Shown here piece by piece: positions 20,989-32,250 of a DNA stretch of 64,000 nucleotides. Made by a program: the position numbers and the translations under genes. The first letter of the stretch is position 1, and each line of letters opens with the position of its first letter. The notes below the pieces were generated by a model. The model worked only from the letters and a program-made list of their open reading frames with translations. It was not told where the DNA came from and searched no databases. The DNA lies in NCBI GenBank assembly GCA_033032865.1, contig JAWHQI010000023.1, forward strand, positions 744,001-808,000, read 5' to 3'. The DNA is from Dactylorhiza incarnata (lineage: Eukaryota; Streptophyta; Magnoliopsida; Asparagales; Orchidaceae).

Positions 20989-22794
20989 TTGAACCCGCCA
21001 AAACTCTGTCTTTCACCTCTCTCTCCTTCTGCATCAATGACGCCTACTCCTGTTCAAACTGCCCTTATCAAAGCGATGAACGATGCTCTGGAAAATCTTC
21101 TCACCGACTTCCAGACACGTCTAACCAACTTCTCCAATGAATGTGCCAATATGATCACCACCTGTGAAGCCAAATTGGCCACCCTATCTGCCTCTCTTCC
21201 TGAGCTTCATGCCCTTCTTCGAGAAGAACCTCTGTCGCCACAAAGGTTTACATCCTTCCTGAAAGATATAAACCAGGGGGAGAGTTGCTCCAGAAACCAC
21301 TCTTGCCAGGTCTTTGATCTCACTTAAAGCTCAGGTTTACCTCTCTTCTCTCCAACTCTAAGTATTCTCTCTAACTATTACTCCAATTACATTAGAGGCT
21401 CAACTCCTCTCAAATCAGTCTGACTACACCTTCATCAAACATTTTGGTGAATCCTCTTCTTACAACACTGAAGGGGAGCATGCTGTGGATTCAGCATTCA
21501 GAGTTGATGACCCATATAACCAGGGGGAGACTCCTGTAGTAAATAACCCAGAAATCCAGGGGGGAGGAAGAAGCAGTCACCTATGATGATTGGAATGGAC
21601 AGATATGGATTGATGCACCCTTATGTGAGGAGGAACTTCAACATCACTCCCCTGGCTTCTCTGCCAGTTACATCAAGCTGAAGACACCTCTACTTGAGGA
21701 CATCCCTACAAAAGAGCTTGGAGGAGACAATCATCCCTCAGCAGAGATCATTCTACCTGAAGTCATTCTGCCTTCTATTGCAGAACAGACTCCTCTTCTT
21801 GATATTGTTCCCTCTCCACCCAAAGAGAAAACTCACTCTCCTTCATCTCCACCTTCTTCTCTACCTCCTCTGCTACCTCTACCTCCACAAGTGGCAAGCT
21901 TCTCCAAACAAATCCTACCTAGGCAAAGTTCAGGAGGACAGATGAAAAGGAAAAGAGAAGCCATTCCCTACTGGCAAAACTTCTCCAAAGAAGAAAGGAG
22001 AGAGTATGCAAAAGAAAGGAAGTATAGAAAAGCATGTGAGCAAATAAAAGATGCCTATTATAACTCCTAACAGCCATGTGAAGGAGTACCATGACCCTGA
22101 TATGGAAAAGAGGCATGAGAGATAAGAGAAAGAGAACTGTATGAATATGAAGTAGCTAGGAAAGATCGAAGTGGAAGATAAAAGGATTGCCTGGATGGAA
22201 AAGATCAACAAGGGAATGACTAAAGAACAAATTCTTGCTGAATCTTCTATCAGAATTCCAAATAAATTGTTTGATATTGAAGCTTATCAAAAGAAAAACC
22301 CTCAGGCAGGGATCATCCTAGATAAAGGTCAAAAAGACAAGAAGGGTGTAGGGTGTACAAAAGATACTTACATTCCCTACAAGAAGCCCAACAGACCTAT
22401 AAAATTAGACAAGTGGCATGCCTCACCCTGGAAAGGGAAAGAAAAAATGGCTGACATTCCAGAGAAGCAGCAATCAGAAAAGAAAACAATATATAGGCCC
22501 AAGGTTGATAACAAGGGACCACCTGAGATCAAGCCTACTGAAAAGAAAGTTCAAAACATTACAATTGAGATGATTGATGAAAAAGCAGCAATCATCATCA
22601 GCAAAGGCTACTCCATAAATGACACAATCCCTGATGCTGATAAACTATTGGAAAAACTGCATACAATCATCAGGAATGTCCAGGAACGACCTGATAGAGT
22701 CAGGGGCTACATTCTTGATGCTATTGAAAATTTATCTAGGAAACTTTATTCTGCTTTTGTTAACTTCATGTACAAAAAGAAGTTTCTAGTTTAA
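20989..22794 (+). pseudogene. S2 ORF2, degraded, unknown function
   Basis: The first segment (20989-21327; ATG at 20989 or, better placed, 21037 MTPTPVQTALIKAMNDALEN) is helical with likely coiled coils. A second open segment (about 21580-22070) is Pro-rich (PPSSLPPLLPLPPQ), then basic (GGQMKRKREAIPYWQNFSKE). A third (22171-22794) is Lys-rich (MEDKRIAWMEKINKGMTKEQ) and ends in YKKKFLV. Stops and frame changes separate them. The helical, Pro-rich, basic layout resembles ORF2 of S1 and S3. No enzyme motif is visible. It lies where Sireviruses would have pol plus an env-like ORF. A nucleic-acid-binding role is a guess from charge alone. Confidence 0.5.
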
Positions 22795-22936
22795 ATTTCT
22801 GTGAAAGACAAATACTTGTCATATGCTTTCTTATTCCACTTTCTTTTCTGATTATTTAATATATTTCTTATCCTTACAAATGCTATGCTGGGTTAATTAT
22901 ATGATAGTACAATTTCCCTCTAAATAGGGTTAAGAC

Positions 22937-22950
22937 AAATAGGGGGAGAT
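22937..22950 (+). other. Polypurine tract of S2
   Basis: ACAAATAGGGGGAGAT directly precedes the 3' LTR. It is the usual copia plus-strand primer. Confidence 0.8.
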
Positions 22951-24294
22951 TGTTGGGAAAATGATTTCTCTTAACCCCTAGAAATGAGTTAAAGAAGAAT
23001 TCTATGAATGAAAAATAAGGCTAAGTAAATATGCGTTGAATAGTATTCGACGCAACGTCGAAATGTAGTCGACGTTTCCTTCAGATTGAGTCGAAGTAAC
23101 TCTAGGAAGATTTCGACGTATGTGTTGTCGACGTTACTTTGATTTCTAGTCGACGCATCTAATATAGTCGACGCACCGTTCACGACGCACCTTCCTTGTT
23201 CTCCTCTCGACGTCCAGCAAGGATGAATTCGACGCTTACGTCGAATGGTAATCGACGCACGTCGATTTTTGTGACAGATTTAAATATGCGCCAGATCTCT
23301 TTCCTTCTTTCAGTAGATCTGATTTGTATGGAATAATGTTAATATTTTATAGCCGTTCTGAATCATTCTTTCCTTCTATTAGATTCTTGGCTAAATTGAT
23401 TAAATCCTTTATGGACATTATTTGAAATCAGATTGAATACTTTCCTTCTATGGATATAACTGTTATGTAAATTTCTCTTTCTTTCTAATACTCTGTCTGC
23501 TAATTGATTACTCTCCTATAGTGTTATTTTAATGAACAGAGCTATACATAACCAAGGAGGTCGGCAGAGAAAGGTGAATGAGTGATCTACCACATACATT
23601 TGAAATAGAGGAAAAGCTCCCAAAAGAATAGAGAGATAAGCTGAGAAAAGTGATAGTGTGCTGCAGAGACAAAGCCTTCATCTTCTCCTTCTTCTTCTGA
23701 AGCCACTCTGCTGCAAATTCTGATAGCTCTCACATAAGAGAGAAAAGCTACAAATCTTCTTCTCTCTATAGAAGAAAGATTTAATTCACTACTTCTTGTG
23801 CTTCCAATCTTCTTGCTAGGAAGAAGATTCATTCTTGTTTTAAATACTTCTTTTCCTTTTTCTTATTTTCATTCTCACATATTGTAAAAGAGTTTTTAGA
23901 ATCACTCTTCAAAAAATTCAGTTGTACTGGTTCTAAGAGTCTCCTTATCAAAAGACTCAGTTGGTTCTAAGAGTCTCCTTATCAAAAGACTCAGGGTGGT
24001 TCTAAGAGTCTCCTTATCAAAAGACTCAGTGCAAGATAGTGAATTCCTACCAAGGGGGTAGAAGAGTGGACTACCCAAAGTTTGGGGAACCACTATATTT
24101 TCTTGTGTTGTGCTGTGATTTCGTTTCTTGCATTTACTTTCTTTACTTGTTTAATTCTTGTTGGTGTGTGGGAAGCTCTAATCTGTGATCATACACACAT
24201 ATATATATATATACTTTGCACAAAATATTTTAAATCTCTATTCACCCCCCCCCCCTCTCTAGAGAATTCTAGTGAGGTTAACTGTGCACTTTCA
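22951..24294 (+). repeat. S2 3' LTR
   Basis: 1344 bp. It differs from the 5' LTR by about nine substitutions and longer TA and C runs near 24200-24254. Ends TTTCA, then GTCTC. Confidence 0.95.
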
Positions 24295-24586
24295 GTCTCT
24301 TCTCCGGGCCTTAACCAAAATCAACTTTTGTGCCTCTCGAGTGAGTGCATCAGCCCTGCCAGCATAAAGGAACCCAGTCAGCGGTCTCTTCTCGGTTTCT
24401 TAACCAAAATTAACTTTCCTGCCTCTTGAGTGAGTGCATCAGCCATGTCGTCATAAAGGAGTCCGGTCAGCGGTCTCTTCTCGGGGTCTTAACCAAAAAC
24501 AACTTTTCTGCCTCTCGAGTGAGCGCATCAGCCCTGCCGACATAAAGGAGCCCGGTCAGCGGTCTCTTCTCGGGGCAGGCAAAAAT
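24295..24586. repeat. Tat element X tandem array, right half
   Basis: About three and a half units of the same roughly 85-bp repeat as 17213-17531, ending at GGGGCAGGCAAAAATAAGG. Positions 24587-24669 are spacer before the pol stop. Confidence 0.88.
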
Positions 24587-24669
24587 AAGGAATCAGATTC
24601 TCCAAAGGGGTCCTGGGTATAAGCTCAAAACATAAGTGCGGAATTATCTAAAAGGATACTCGAAATTTA

Positions 24670-25203
24670 TTAAGGATAAAAGCGCTTGAGGTCATCGCCA
24701 CTCCAAGTATTACCGTGAGGAGTCCCCGACATTTTGAAGGCGGTACCCTCTCGGTTTTAGGGCTTCCATGATTACATAAGGTCCTTCCTAATTGGGATGG
24801 AGCTTGGCAACATTAGCCGACCTCCCCGCAACGTCGACCTTCTTTAGGACTAGGTCTCTCGGGATGAATTATTTAACTCTAATGTTTTTTTATCAAAGTA
24901 CCTGACCATTCAGCGCTTCACCTCCTCTTGACAAATTGTGTCCAGGTCCTGGAGTTCCTCGACCATCTCCAGAGAGAGTCGTTGTGCTTCCTCATTGTCC
25001 ATCCTCCACTCTTCATCCCCTTCCCCTGCGGATGCGACCCGAGGGGTCTTGACCTCGAACTACTGACAGCACTGCTTCCGACCCATGAGAGAGCCTGTAC
25101 GGGGTCTCTCCCGTTGCTGAGTTGGGTGTCAATCTTAAGGCCCAAAGGACCGAGGGGAGCTGTTCTACCAAATTCCCCTTCAAATTTTCCACCTTCTTCT
25201 TTA
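24670..25203 (-). pseudogene. Integrase C-terminal fragment of Tat element X
   Basis: The nucleotide sequence parallels the last 550 bp of pol in Tat-A and Tat-B, including the end HFYP-type stop (24670-24672), the GPYVI region and the LPSVLWALR region. Several frameshifts break it. It stops abruptly at about 25203, where the other elements continue into integrase, so X is truncated here. Confidence 0.75.
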
Positions 25204-25969
25204 GCGATCGCAGTTGGAGAAGAAAGAAATGAATGTAGAACTTAAGCGCCGGAGATCTACTTATATCATAGGCGAGAACTGAAAATCAAGGGCTTTAACG
25301 ATGGAGATTTGTGATCTGGCCGAGTAGAGAACGAAGAAGAAATCCTAACGGGGCTCTACTTCTCCTTCAGTGCGCCTTCGCTTTCAAGGGTTTAATAAAG
25401 TGCGCCTTTTTCGCCGACAAAAATGATGATCCTAATAAATCTCTCGGGCGATCGGGATAGAACTGTAGTTTTTTGAAAGTTAGATCCAATTAAATGGAAA
25501 ATGTTAGGGCATAAATAAATGGTTGGATACATAAAATGGAAAACTAAAAGATTTCTTACTCCATTTAGATTCCAATTATCTCAAGTTTTTCTAATAAAAA
25601 CGTTAATTAGGCCATGGATGCTTACATCTTCTAATTTGACAGACCTTTTTATTCACGGTTTAATTGATCCTTCACACGAATAAGTCATACCAATATTGTG
25701 CAAGCCCAGTAGAAACACAGAAATACACAGAAAATAAAGAACAAACTTGTTCTAAAACATGCGTTGCAACATATTAGTATGTTATGATGGAACTCTCTGA
25801 AACTAACGCAAAATTTTCACATAAAAAGTGCAGGGAAAGGGAATGTACAAGCTTACAGAAGCTTTCAAGGGGGTGGGATATCAGTTTATGATCGCTACGC
25901 CAGAAGCCTTTTAAGAATATTTTTCCTATGCCCTGCAATCTCCTCTTCCCTGTAAATTATTAAAGTTAT
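25204..25969. other. Non-repetitive DNA, possible host flank
   Basis: No TE signature. A possible minus-strand terminal exon (25895-25949) is followed in the minus direction by A/T-rich, 3'-UTR-like sequence. Confidence 0.35.
25895..25949 (-). pseudogene. Possible last exon of a minus-strand host gene
   Basis: After an acceptor TTTACAG (25956-25950) an 18-codon frame reads EEEIAGHRKNILKRLLA and a TAG. It is short, so chance is quite possible. If real, the CACTA end at 25970 sits in its last intron. Confidence 0.2.
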
Positions 25970-26403
25970 CACTACAAGAAAAGTAGCTTTTGGTGACGAA
26001 ATATTGTGACAGAATAAAATTCGTCACTAAAGGTGTATTTTTTATGACGAAATTTGAAGCTTGTCACTAAATATTGATTTTTGTTTAATTGATGACTAAA
26101 AAATTATTTACTTACTAAAAATATTTTCTTTAGTGACAATTTTTTTTCCGGCACAAAATGTAATTATTTAGTGACAAAAAATCATCACGAAAGGTTATTT
26201 TTTAGTGACCCAAAAAATATGTCACTAAATAATTATTTTTGCTCACAAATTAAAATACATGAAAATTATTTAGTGACAAATAAATAGTAGTCACCAAAAT
26301 ATTGCATAACACATAAATAACTTAATTTTTGTGATGAAATTAGATGTCTGTAATTAAATAGCATTATTAACTTAATTAAACACTAACATGAATATTTAGC
26401 GAT
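25970..26403 (+). mobile_element. CACTA element left terminus and subterminal repeats
   Basis: Starts CACTACAAGAAAAGTAGC, the standard plant CACTA terminus, followed by dense TTAGTGAC/GTCACTAAA subterminal motifs in both orientations. Tat-B interrupts it at 26403, and similar motifs resume at 32251-32460. No right terminus with TAGTG was found. Confidence 0.7.
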
Positions 26404-26469
26404 TGTTGAAATCAGAGAATCGGTCTCGACGTTCGAAAGGTGGATGCAGCTAACCCTTACTTGACCCGA
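26404..26469 (-). repeat. Tat-B 3' LTR stub
   Basis: Matches the first 66 bp of 31417-32245 (TGTTGAAA to TTGACCCGAG), then breaks into tandem repeats. U3, R and the adjoining antisense-gene region are gone. Confidence 0.85.
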
Positions 26470-27045
26470 GGTGGAGGAAAACTCAACACCTCTAGTCGAG
26501 CCGAACTCGACCTGAGATGGAAGACGAACCTTTCTCCACATAACAACCCTCCTGTGAGCCGAGCTCAACTGGAGGTGGAGAAAGCTCAACACCTTAGGTC
26601 GAGCTAAACTCGTAGCTCGACCTAAGGTGGAGGAAAACTCAACACCTCTAGTCGAGCCGAACTCGACCTGAGATGGATGGCGAACCTTTCTCCACTTAAC
26701 AACCCTCCTGTGAGTCGAGCTCAACTGGAGGTGGAGAAAGCTCAACATCTTAGGTCGAGCTAAACTCGACCTGAGGTGGAGGAAAACTCAACACCTCTAG
26801 TCGAGCCGAACTCGACCTGAGATGGAAGACGAACCTTTCTCCACTTAACAACCCTCCTGTGAGTCGAGATCAACTGGAGGTGGAGAAGGCTTAACACCTC
26901 TAGTCGAGCCGAACTCAACCTGAGATGGAGGACCTGAGGTGGAGGGAACTCAACATCTCTAGTCGAGCCGAACTCAACCTGAGATGGAGGGAACTCAACA
27001 TCTCTAGTCGAGCCGAACTCAACCTGAGATGGAGGGAACTCAGCA
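26470..27045. repeat. Tat-B array 1, about 150-bp and 50-bp units
   Basis: Units begin GTGGAGGAAAACTCAACACC at 26469, 26627 and 26774 and contain CTCTAGTCGAGCCGAACTCG and CAACTGGAGGTGGAG. From about 26930 a 50-bp subunit repeats three times. Confidence 0.85.
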
Positions 27046-27960
27046 CCTTTCCAAACCAACCGGGGGCGGAGAACCAGTCCACGTCCTAGACGCTTACATC
27101 ACTTGGAGGAAGAGGAACTCAACACCTTCCCTAACCAACCGGGGGCGGAGAACCAATCCACGTCCTAGGCGCTTACATCACCTGGAGGCAGAGGAACTCA
27201 ACACCTTCCCAAATCAATTATCCTTCCTGAGGTCTTGCCTGCAGCGAGTCGACCCGATGAGCCTCCCATCTGCAGGCATTACTGAGCCCGGTGGATGGTC
27301 TCTAGTCGGGGGGGGGGGGGGGGGTCTTACCAATTGGGGGCGGAGAACCAGTCCACGTCCTAGGCGCTTACATCACCTGGAGGCAGAGGAACTCAACACC
27401 TTCCCAAACCAATTATCCTTCTCGAGGTCTTGCCTGCAACGAGTCGACCCGATGAGCCTCCCATCTGCCGGCATTACTGAACCCGGGAATGGTCTCTACT
27501 TGAGTTTCTTACCAATTGGTGGCGGAGAACCATTCCACGTCCTAGGTGCCCATCTTACCCAGAGGTAGAGGAACTCAACACCTTCCCAAACCAATTGGGG
27601 GCGGAGAACTAGTCCACGTCCTTGGGGCTTAGCATACCCGGAGGCAGTGGAACTCAACACCTTCCCAAACAAATTATCCTTCCTGAGGCCTTGTCTGCAG
27701 CGAATCGACCCGATGAGCATCCCATCTGTCGGCATTACTGAGCCCGACGAATGGTTTCTAGTCTGGGTTCTTACCAATTGGGGGCGGAGAACCAGTCCAC
27801 GTCCTAGGTGCCCAGCTTACCAGGAGGCAGAGGAACTCAACACCTTTCCAAACCAATTGGGGGTGGGGAACCAGTCCACGTCCTAGGGGCTTAGCTTACC
27901 CGGAGGCAGTGGAACTCAACACCTTCCCAAACCAATTATCCTTCCCGAGGTCTTGCCAAC
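27046..27960. repeat. Tat-B array 2, mixed 75-bp and about 270-bp units
   Basis: Repeats of CAACACCTTCCCAAACCAAT, GGGGGCGGAGAACCAGTCCA and GTCCTAGGCGCTTAC alternate with a longer unit containing CTGCCGGCATTACTGAGCCC. A G-run of about 20 (27309-27332) may be of uncertain length. Confidence 0.85.
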
Positions 27961-28034
27961 TTCTGCTTTCACGGGCTAGAGTAACTATTATAAGCTGGAG
28001 TAAGAGATCTTTCCAAGAATAAACTCAATATTCA

Positions 28035-31000
28035 TTAGGGATAAAAATGTTTGAGATCGTCGCCACTCCAAGTATTGCCAAGGGGAATTCTCTCAACATT
28101 TTGAAGGCGATACCCCCTGACCCCAGGGATTCCAGGATTACATAGGGTCCCTCACAATTGGGTTGGAGCTTTCCTACATTCGCTGACCTTCCCGCGACGT
28201 CGACCTTTTTGAGGACCAGATCTCCTGGGACGAATTCCTTGATTCTAATGTTTTTATCAAAATACCTGGCCATCAGGCGCTTCACTTCTTCTTGTCGAAA
28301 TGTTGTAAGGTCTCGGAGCTCCTCAACCACATCCAGCGAGAGTCATTGTTCCTCCTCATTGTCTACCCTCCAGTCCTCGCCACCCTCCTGGGCGGCCACA
28401 AACCGGGGGGACCTGACCTCGAATTCTACTGGGAGTACGACCTCAGATCCATGAGATAGCTTGAACGGTGTTTCTCCTGTCGCCATGTTGGGTGTCGTTC
28501 TCAAGGCCCACAAGACCGAGGGAAGCTGCTCCACCTAGTTCCCCTTCAAGTTCTCCACTTTTTTCTTCAGTAGGTTGACTATGACTTTGCTTGCCGCCTC
28601 CACCTGCCCGTTGCTTCTAGGATGATGAACGGAGGCGAAGCGGAGATCGATGCCTAACTGACCACAGAAGCTAATGAGTTCCTCACTAGCGAACTACGGC
28701 CCATTGTTTGTCACTATGGCGAGGGGGAGCCCGTACCTGCAAATTATTTTCCCCCAAATAAAATTTCTTATTACCTGCGATGTTGTTTTTGCCAAAGCTT
28801 TAACCTTCACCCACTTGGATAAGTAGTCTATCATGACCAACATGAACCTTCTTTGACCGCTGGCCTGAGGGAAGGGGCCGACCAAGTGCATCCCCCGGAT
28901 GGCAAAGGGACAGGGTGCTGTGATTGTCCTGAGCTTTTGCGCGGGCTGGAGTTGGAGTGGCGCGAAAAGCTGGCACTTCTGACACTTCTTCGCAAACTCC
29001 ATGACATCCTTTCGAAGGGTCGGCCAGAAGTATCCCTTCCTTAACACTCTCTTCTCTAAGGTTTGGCTTCCGGAGTGGCTTCCGCACTCCCCGGAGTGGA
29101 TTTCTTCCAAGACCTTCAGAACTTCATATTCCGTCACGCACCTCGCTAGGATACCGGTCAGGGTCTTCCTATATAAGCTTCCTTCTCGCATCAGGTAGCA
29201 CGCTGACTTGTACCTTAATCGCTTCCTATCTGGGACCTCCTCCGGGAGATTGCCCGAAGTCAGAAAGGTAAGGATCGGGTCCACCCACGAGGCCCTTTGA
29301 TCGATCTCCATCAGCTCTCCTTCCTCGATGGATGGGCGGAACAACTCGGTCACCGTTCCTCCCGCGCGAGGGCCATATTTCGCCAACCGATCCGCTCGGA
29401 CATTTTCCTCTCTCGGGATATGCTGCATGGAGAAAGTGCGAAACCACCCGATGAGATCCCTAACCTTCATCAGATACCTCTGGAGGGTCGGATCCTTCGC
29501 CTCGAACTCGCCTTGAACCTGGGAGGCCACCACCATCGAATCCGTGAAAACCTTCACATCTCGGATTCCCAGTTCCCTCGCCAGACGAAGCCCAGCCACC
29601 ACTGCTTCATACTCGGCCTGGTTGTTGGTTACGGGAAACCAGATATCTATCGCTTGTTCGATCCTTGTCCCATGTGGACTGACCAAGATCACCCCTACGC
29701 CGAGGGAGTTCTTTCCTGATGCCCCATATGCGAACAACTCTCATGCTATAAACCTGGTGGGTTCCGTCTCATCCACCTCGGTCACATACTCTGCCAGGAA
29801 GTCGGCTACCGCCTGCGCTTTCATTGACAGCTGGGGGACGAAGGTGACATCGAACTCGCTGAGCTCGACTGACCACTTTGCCAACCTGCATGAGTGCTCC
29901 ACTCCTTCCATAATGTTGCGAAGGGTGTGATCGGTCACTATTCTGATCAAATGAGCCTGGAAATAGGGACGGAGTTTCCGGGCTGAGATGATCAAAGCGT
30001 ACGCCAACTTTTCCAAGACGGGATATCTGAGCTCCGCCCTTTTCAGGACTCGGCTAACGTAGTAGATCGACAGCTGCTTCGTTCCCTCCTCCCAGACCAG
30101 GACCAAACTCACCGCCTCAACACCTACCCCCAGGTAGAGAAAAAGGTCTTCCCCTTCTCTCGATCCCTGGAGCAAAGGAGCCCGCATCAGTTGCTCCTTC
30201 AACGCCTGAAAAGCCTTCTCACATTCTGGCGTCCACTCAAACTTCTGACCCTGGCGCAGAGCTCTGAAGAAGGGAGAGCACTTCTCCCCTGCTCTGGAGA
30301 GAAACCGGCTCAACCCTGCTAACTTCCCTGACAGCCTTTGAATCTCCTTTGCACTCCTTGGCGATTCCAAATCCAGGATGGCTTTGACCTTGTCCGGATT
30401 AGGTTCGACCCCCTTCGGGGTGAGTAGGTGACCCAGGAACTTTCCTCGGCTTGCTCCGAAGACACATTTAGAAGGGTTAAGCCTCATCTTGAACCTCCGA
30501 AGGGTAGCAAAGGTCTCTACCAAGTCCTGCAGGTGGGACTCCACGTCTCTGCTTTTGACCATCAAGTCATCCACATAGACTTCTAGGTTGTGCCCCTTTC
30601 GCTCCTTAAAGACTCGGTCCATCATCCTTTGGTAGGTTGCTCCTGCGTTCCTCAGTATGAAAACATCATCTTATAACAATAACACTTGTCGTCTGTGATG
30701 AAGGAAACATCCTTAACATCGGGCGGATGCATTCAGATTTGATGGTAGCAGGAGAACGCATCTAGGAAGCTGATCACCGGGAAGCCGACAGTTGAGTCTA
30801 CCAATGCGTCGATCCGGGGCAAAGGATAGCAATCCTTAGGACAGACCTTGTTCAACAGAGAGAAGTCCACGCACATTCTCCACTCCCCGTCCCCCTTCTT
30901 TACCATTACCACATTAGAAATCCATCCTGGATATTGGATTTCTTCGACGAACCCTGCCTCTAGCAATTTCCCTACCTCCCCTCTGATTGGCCCGGCGAGG

Positions 31001-31362
31001 GTAGTCGACACATTTCTCTTCTTCTGGCGAATGAGGCGGATGCTCGAGTCGAGGTTAAGGCGATGACATGCCACATTTGCATTGACACCTGGCATCTCTG
31101 CAGCGCTCCACGCAAAAATGTCCACATTCTGCTGGACACACCCTCAGATCTTCTCTTGATCCTGCTCGCTCAGCCTCCCGATTCGTATCTTCTCCGGCCT
31201 TCCACTGCCGCTAAATACCTCTCTCTTTTTCACCTCTTCTGCCACCTCCAACTTGGTCAGATCATCCAACACATGATCTGCCTTCTCTGCCTCCTCTTCC
31301 CTTGTCAATAGTCGCGACTTATTGGGAGGAGGTGGGTTCCTTGGCTCTTCGCTTCCAGCCAT
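28035..31362 (-). pseudogene. pol: Tat-B pol without gag and protease
   Basis: The ATG at 31362 (MAGSEEPRNPPPPNKSRLLT) is fused directly to the pre-RT linker (VDIFAWSAAEMPG). RT is frameshifted near 30640-30660, where the PFGLKNAG segment is damaged. YVDDLMVKS remains (about 30570). A stop near 29740 lies just before the second RNase H (YGASGKNSLGVG). The integrase has an intact zinc finger (CQKCQ), but the first catalytic Asp is His (GMHLVGPFP) and the second is Asn (TNNGP, followed by TAG at 28691-28693). More stops lie at about 28535 and 28330, and the C-terminus is frameshifted. It cannot encode working integrase. Confidence 0.9.
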
Positions 31363-31416
31363 GAGACTTGCCCAGAGCTTTCCGAACCAGCTGCTTCCAC
31401 GCTCACCACACCAGAA

Positions 31417-32245
31417 TGTTGAAACCAGAGAACCGGTCTCGACGTTTGAAAGGGGGTTGCAGCTAAACTTTACTTGACCCGAGCTAGAACCCTTGACTAG
31501 TTGCTGAGAACCGAACGACCTTGCCCCTGAAGAACACTTGAGACTAGAAATGAACCCCTTAATATTCAGCGAGGAGGTCCCACCACACACCCGGAAGCTC
31601 ACAGAGACCTTCCCCTCCCAAGCCAATGCTGAGTCTATGTACCTTGAAGGGCACTAAGGGTCACCTCGCCTCCAACCTTCACTAACAAAGGGGGAGGGGG
31701 TAGTGCTTGCTCACAAGTTACACCTGAGGGAGAGGAGAGTCCAGCCTCTTCCCAAGGTACCCATGGGGGTCTATTTATAGACTTCCTAAAATTGGGCTGC
31801 GGATAGCAAAATTCTTCTATCCGCAGCTCAACCGCGAACCTGAACGATCAACACAGGAGGAGGGGCGAGTGGAGGATGAGACATCCACTCCCCCCCTTAC
31901 CAGGGGTTGGATGAGTGGACCAAGGTCCACCACCCACACTGGGCGAGTGGACCTCATGGTCCACTCAGGCAGCAGGGCGAGTGGAGCATAGGTCCACTCG
32001 CCCCCCTCTTTCGGGCGAGTGGACCAACCCCCCACTCGGGAGAGTGGACCATCGGTCCACTCGCCCGGGGCATTGGGCGAGTGGACCCAAGGTCCACTCG
32101 CCCAAACGAGGCGGTCTGCCCCCGGGCCTTCTTTTCCTGGTCTTGACGACTTCCAACTGGTCAATCTACTACGCCATAGCTATTTCTCTACCGCGACCCT
32201 ATTTGTGTCGGGTCACGCCAGCTCAGCAAATATGAGGGTTGTACA
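31417..32245 (-). repeat. Tat-B 5' LTR
   Basis: 829 bp, TGTTGAAACC to GGGTTGTACA in plus orientation. TATA complement TCTATTTATAGAC is at about 31770-31782. About six GGGCGAGTGGACC/GGTCCACTCGCCC palindromes lie between 31865 and 32105. Confidence 0.92.
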
Positions 32246-32250
32246 GCGAT

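Larger units (their letters stand above)
17532..24294 (+). mobile_element. S2: young Sirevirus-like gag + ORF2 LTR element without pol
   Basis: LTRs at 17532-18863 and 22951-24294 differ by about nine substitutions plus two simple-repeat length changes. An exact 5-bp duplication GTCTC flanks the element (17527-17531, 24295-24299) and rejoins a repeat unit of X when the element is removed. The interior holds a primer-binding site, gag with four stops, a palindrome module, a degraded ORF2 and a polypurine tract. No pol domain is present. Near-identical LTRs with a heavily stopped gag imply movement by proteins from another element. Confidence 0.93.
26404..32245 (-). mobile_element. Tat-B: defective Tat-lineage Ty3/gypsy element
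   Basis: Flanked by an exact GCGAT duplication (26399-26403, 32246-32250) inside CACTA DNA. The 5' LTR is at 31417-32245. Of the 3' LTR only 66 bp remain (26404-26469). gag and protease are absent, and pol runs 31362-28035 with stops. The antisense genes are absent and tandem repeats abut the LTR stub. Intact duplications mean the deletions came after insertion, or at least did not affect the termini. Confidence 0.9.

Noticed and set aside
27309..27332. Long G-run as a functional G-quadruplex
   Set aside because: Homopolymer length is error-prone, and the run sits within an array unit that elsewhere has only GGGG.
26383..27886. Both-strand ORFs over the Tat-B arrays
   Set aside because: Repeat-driven open frames without conserved domain.
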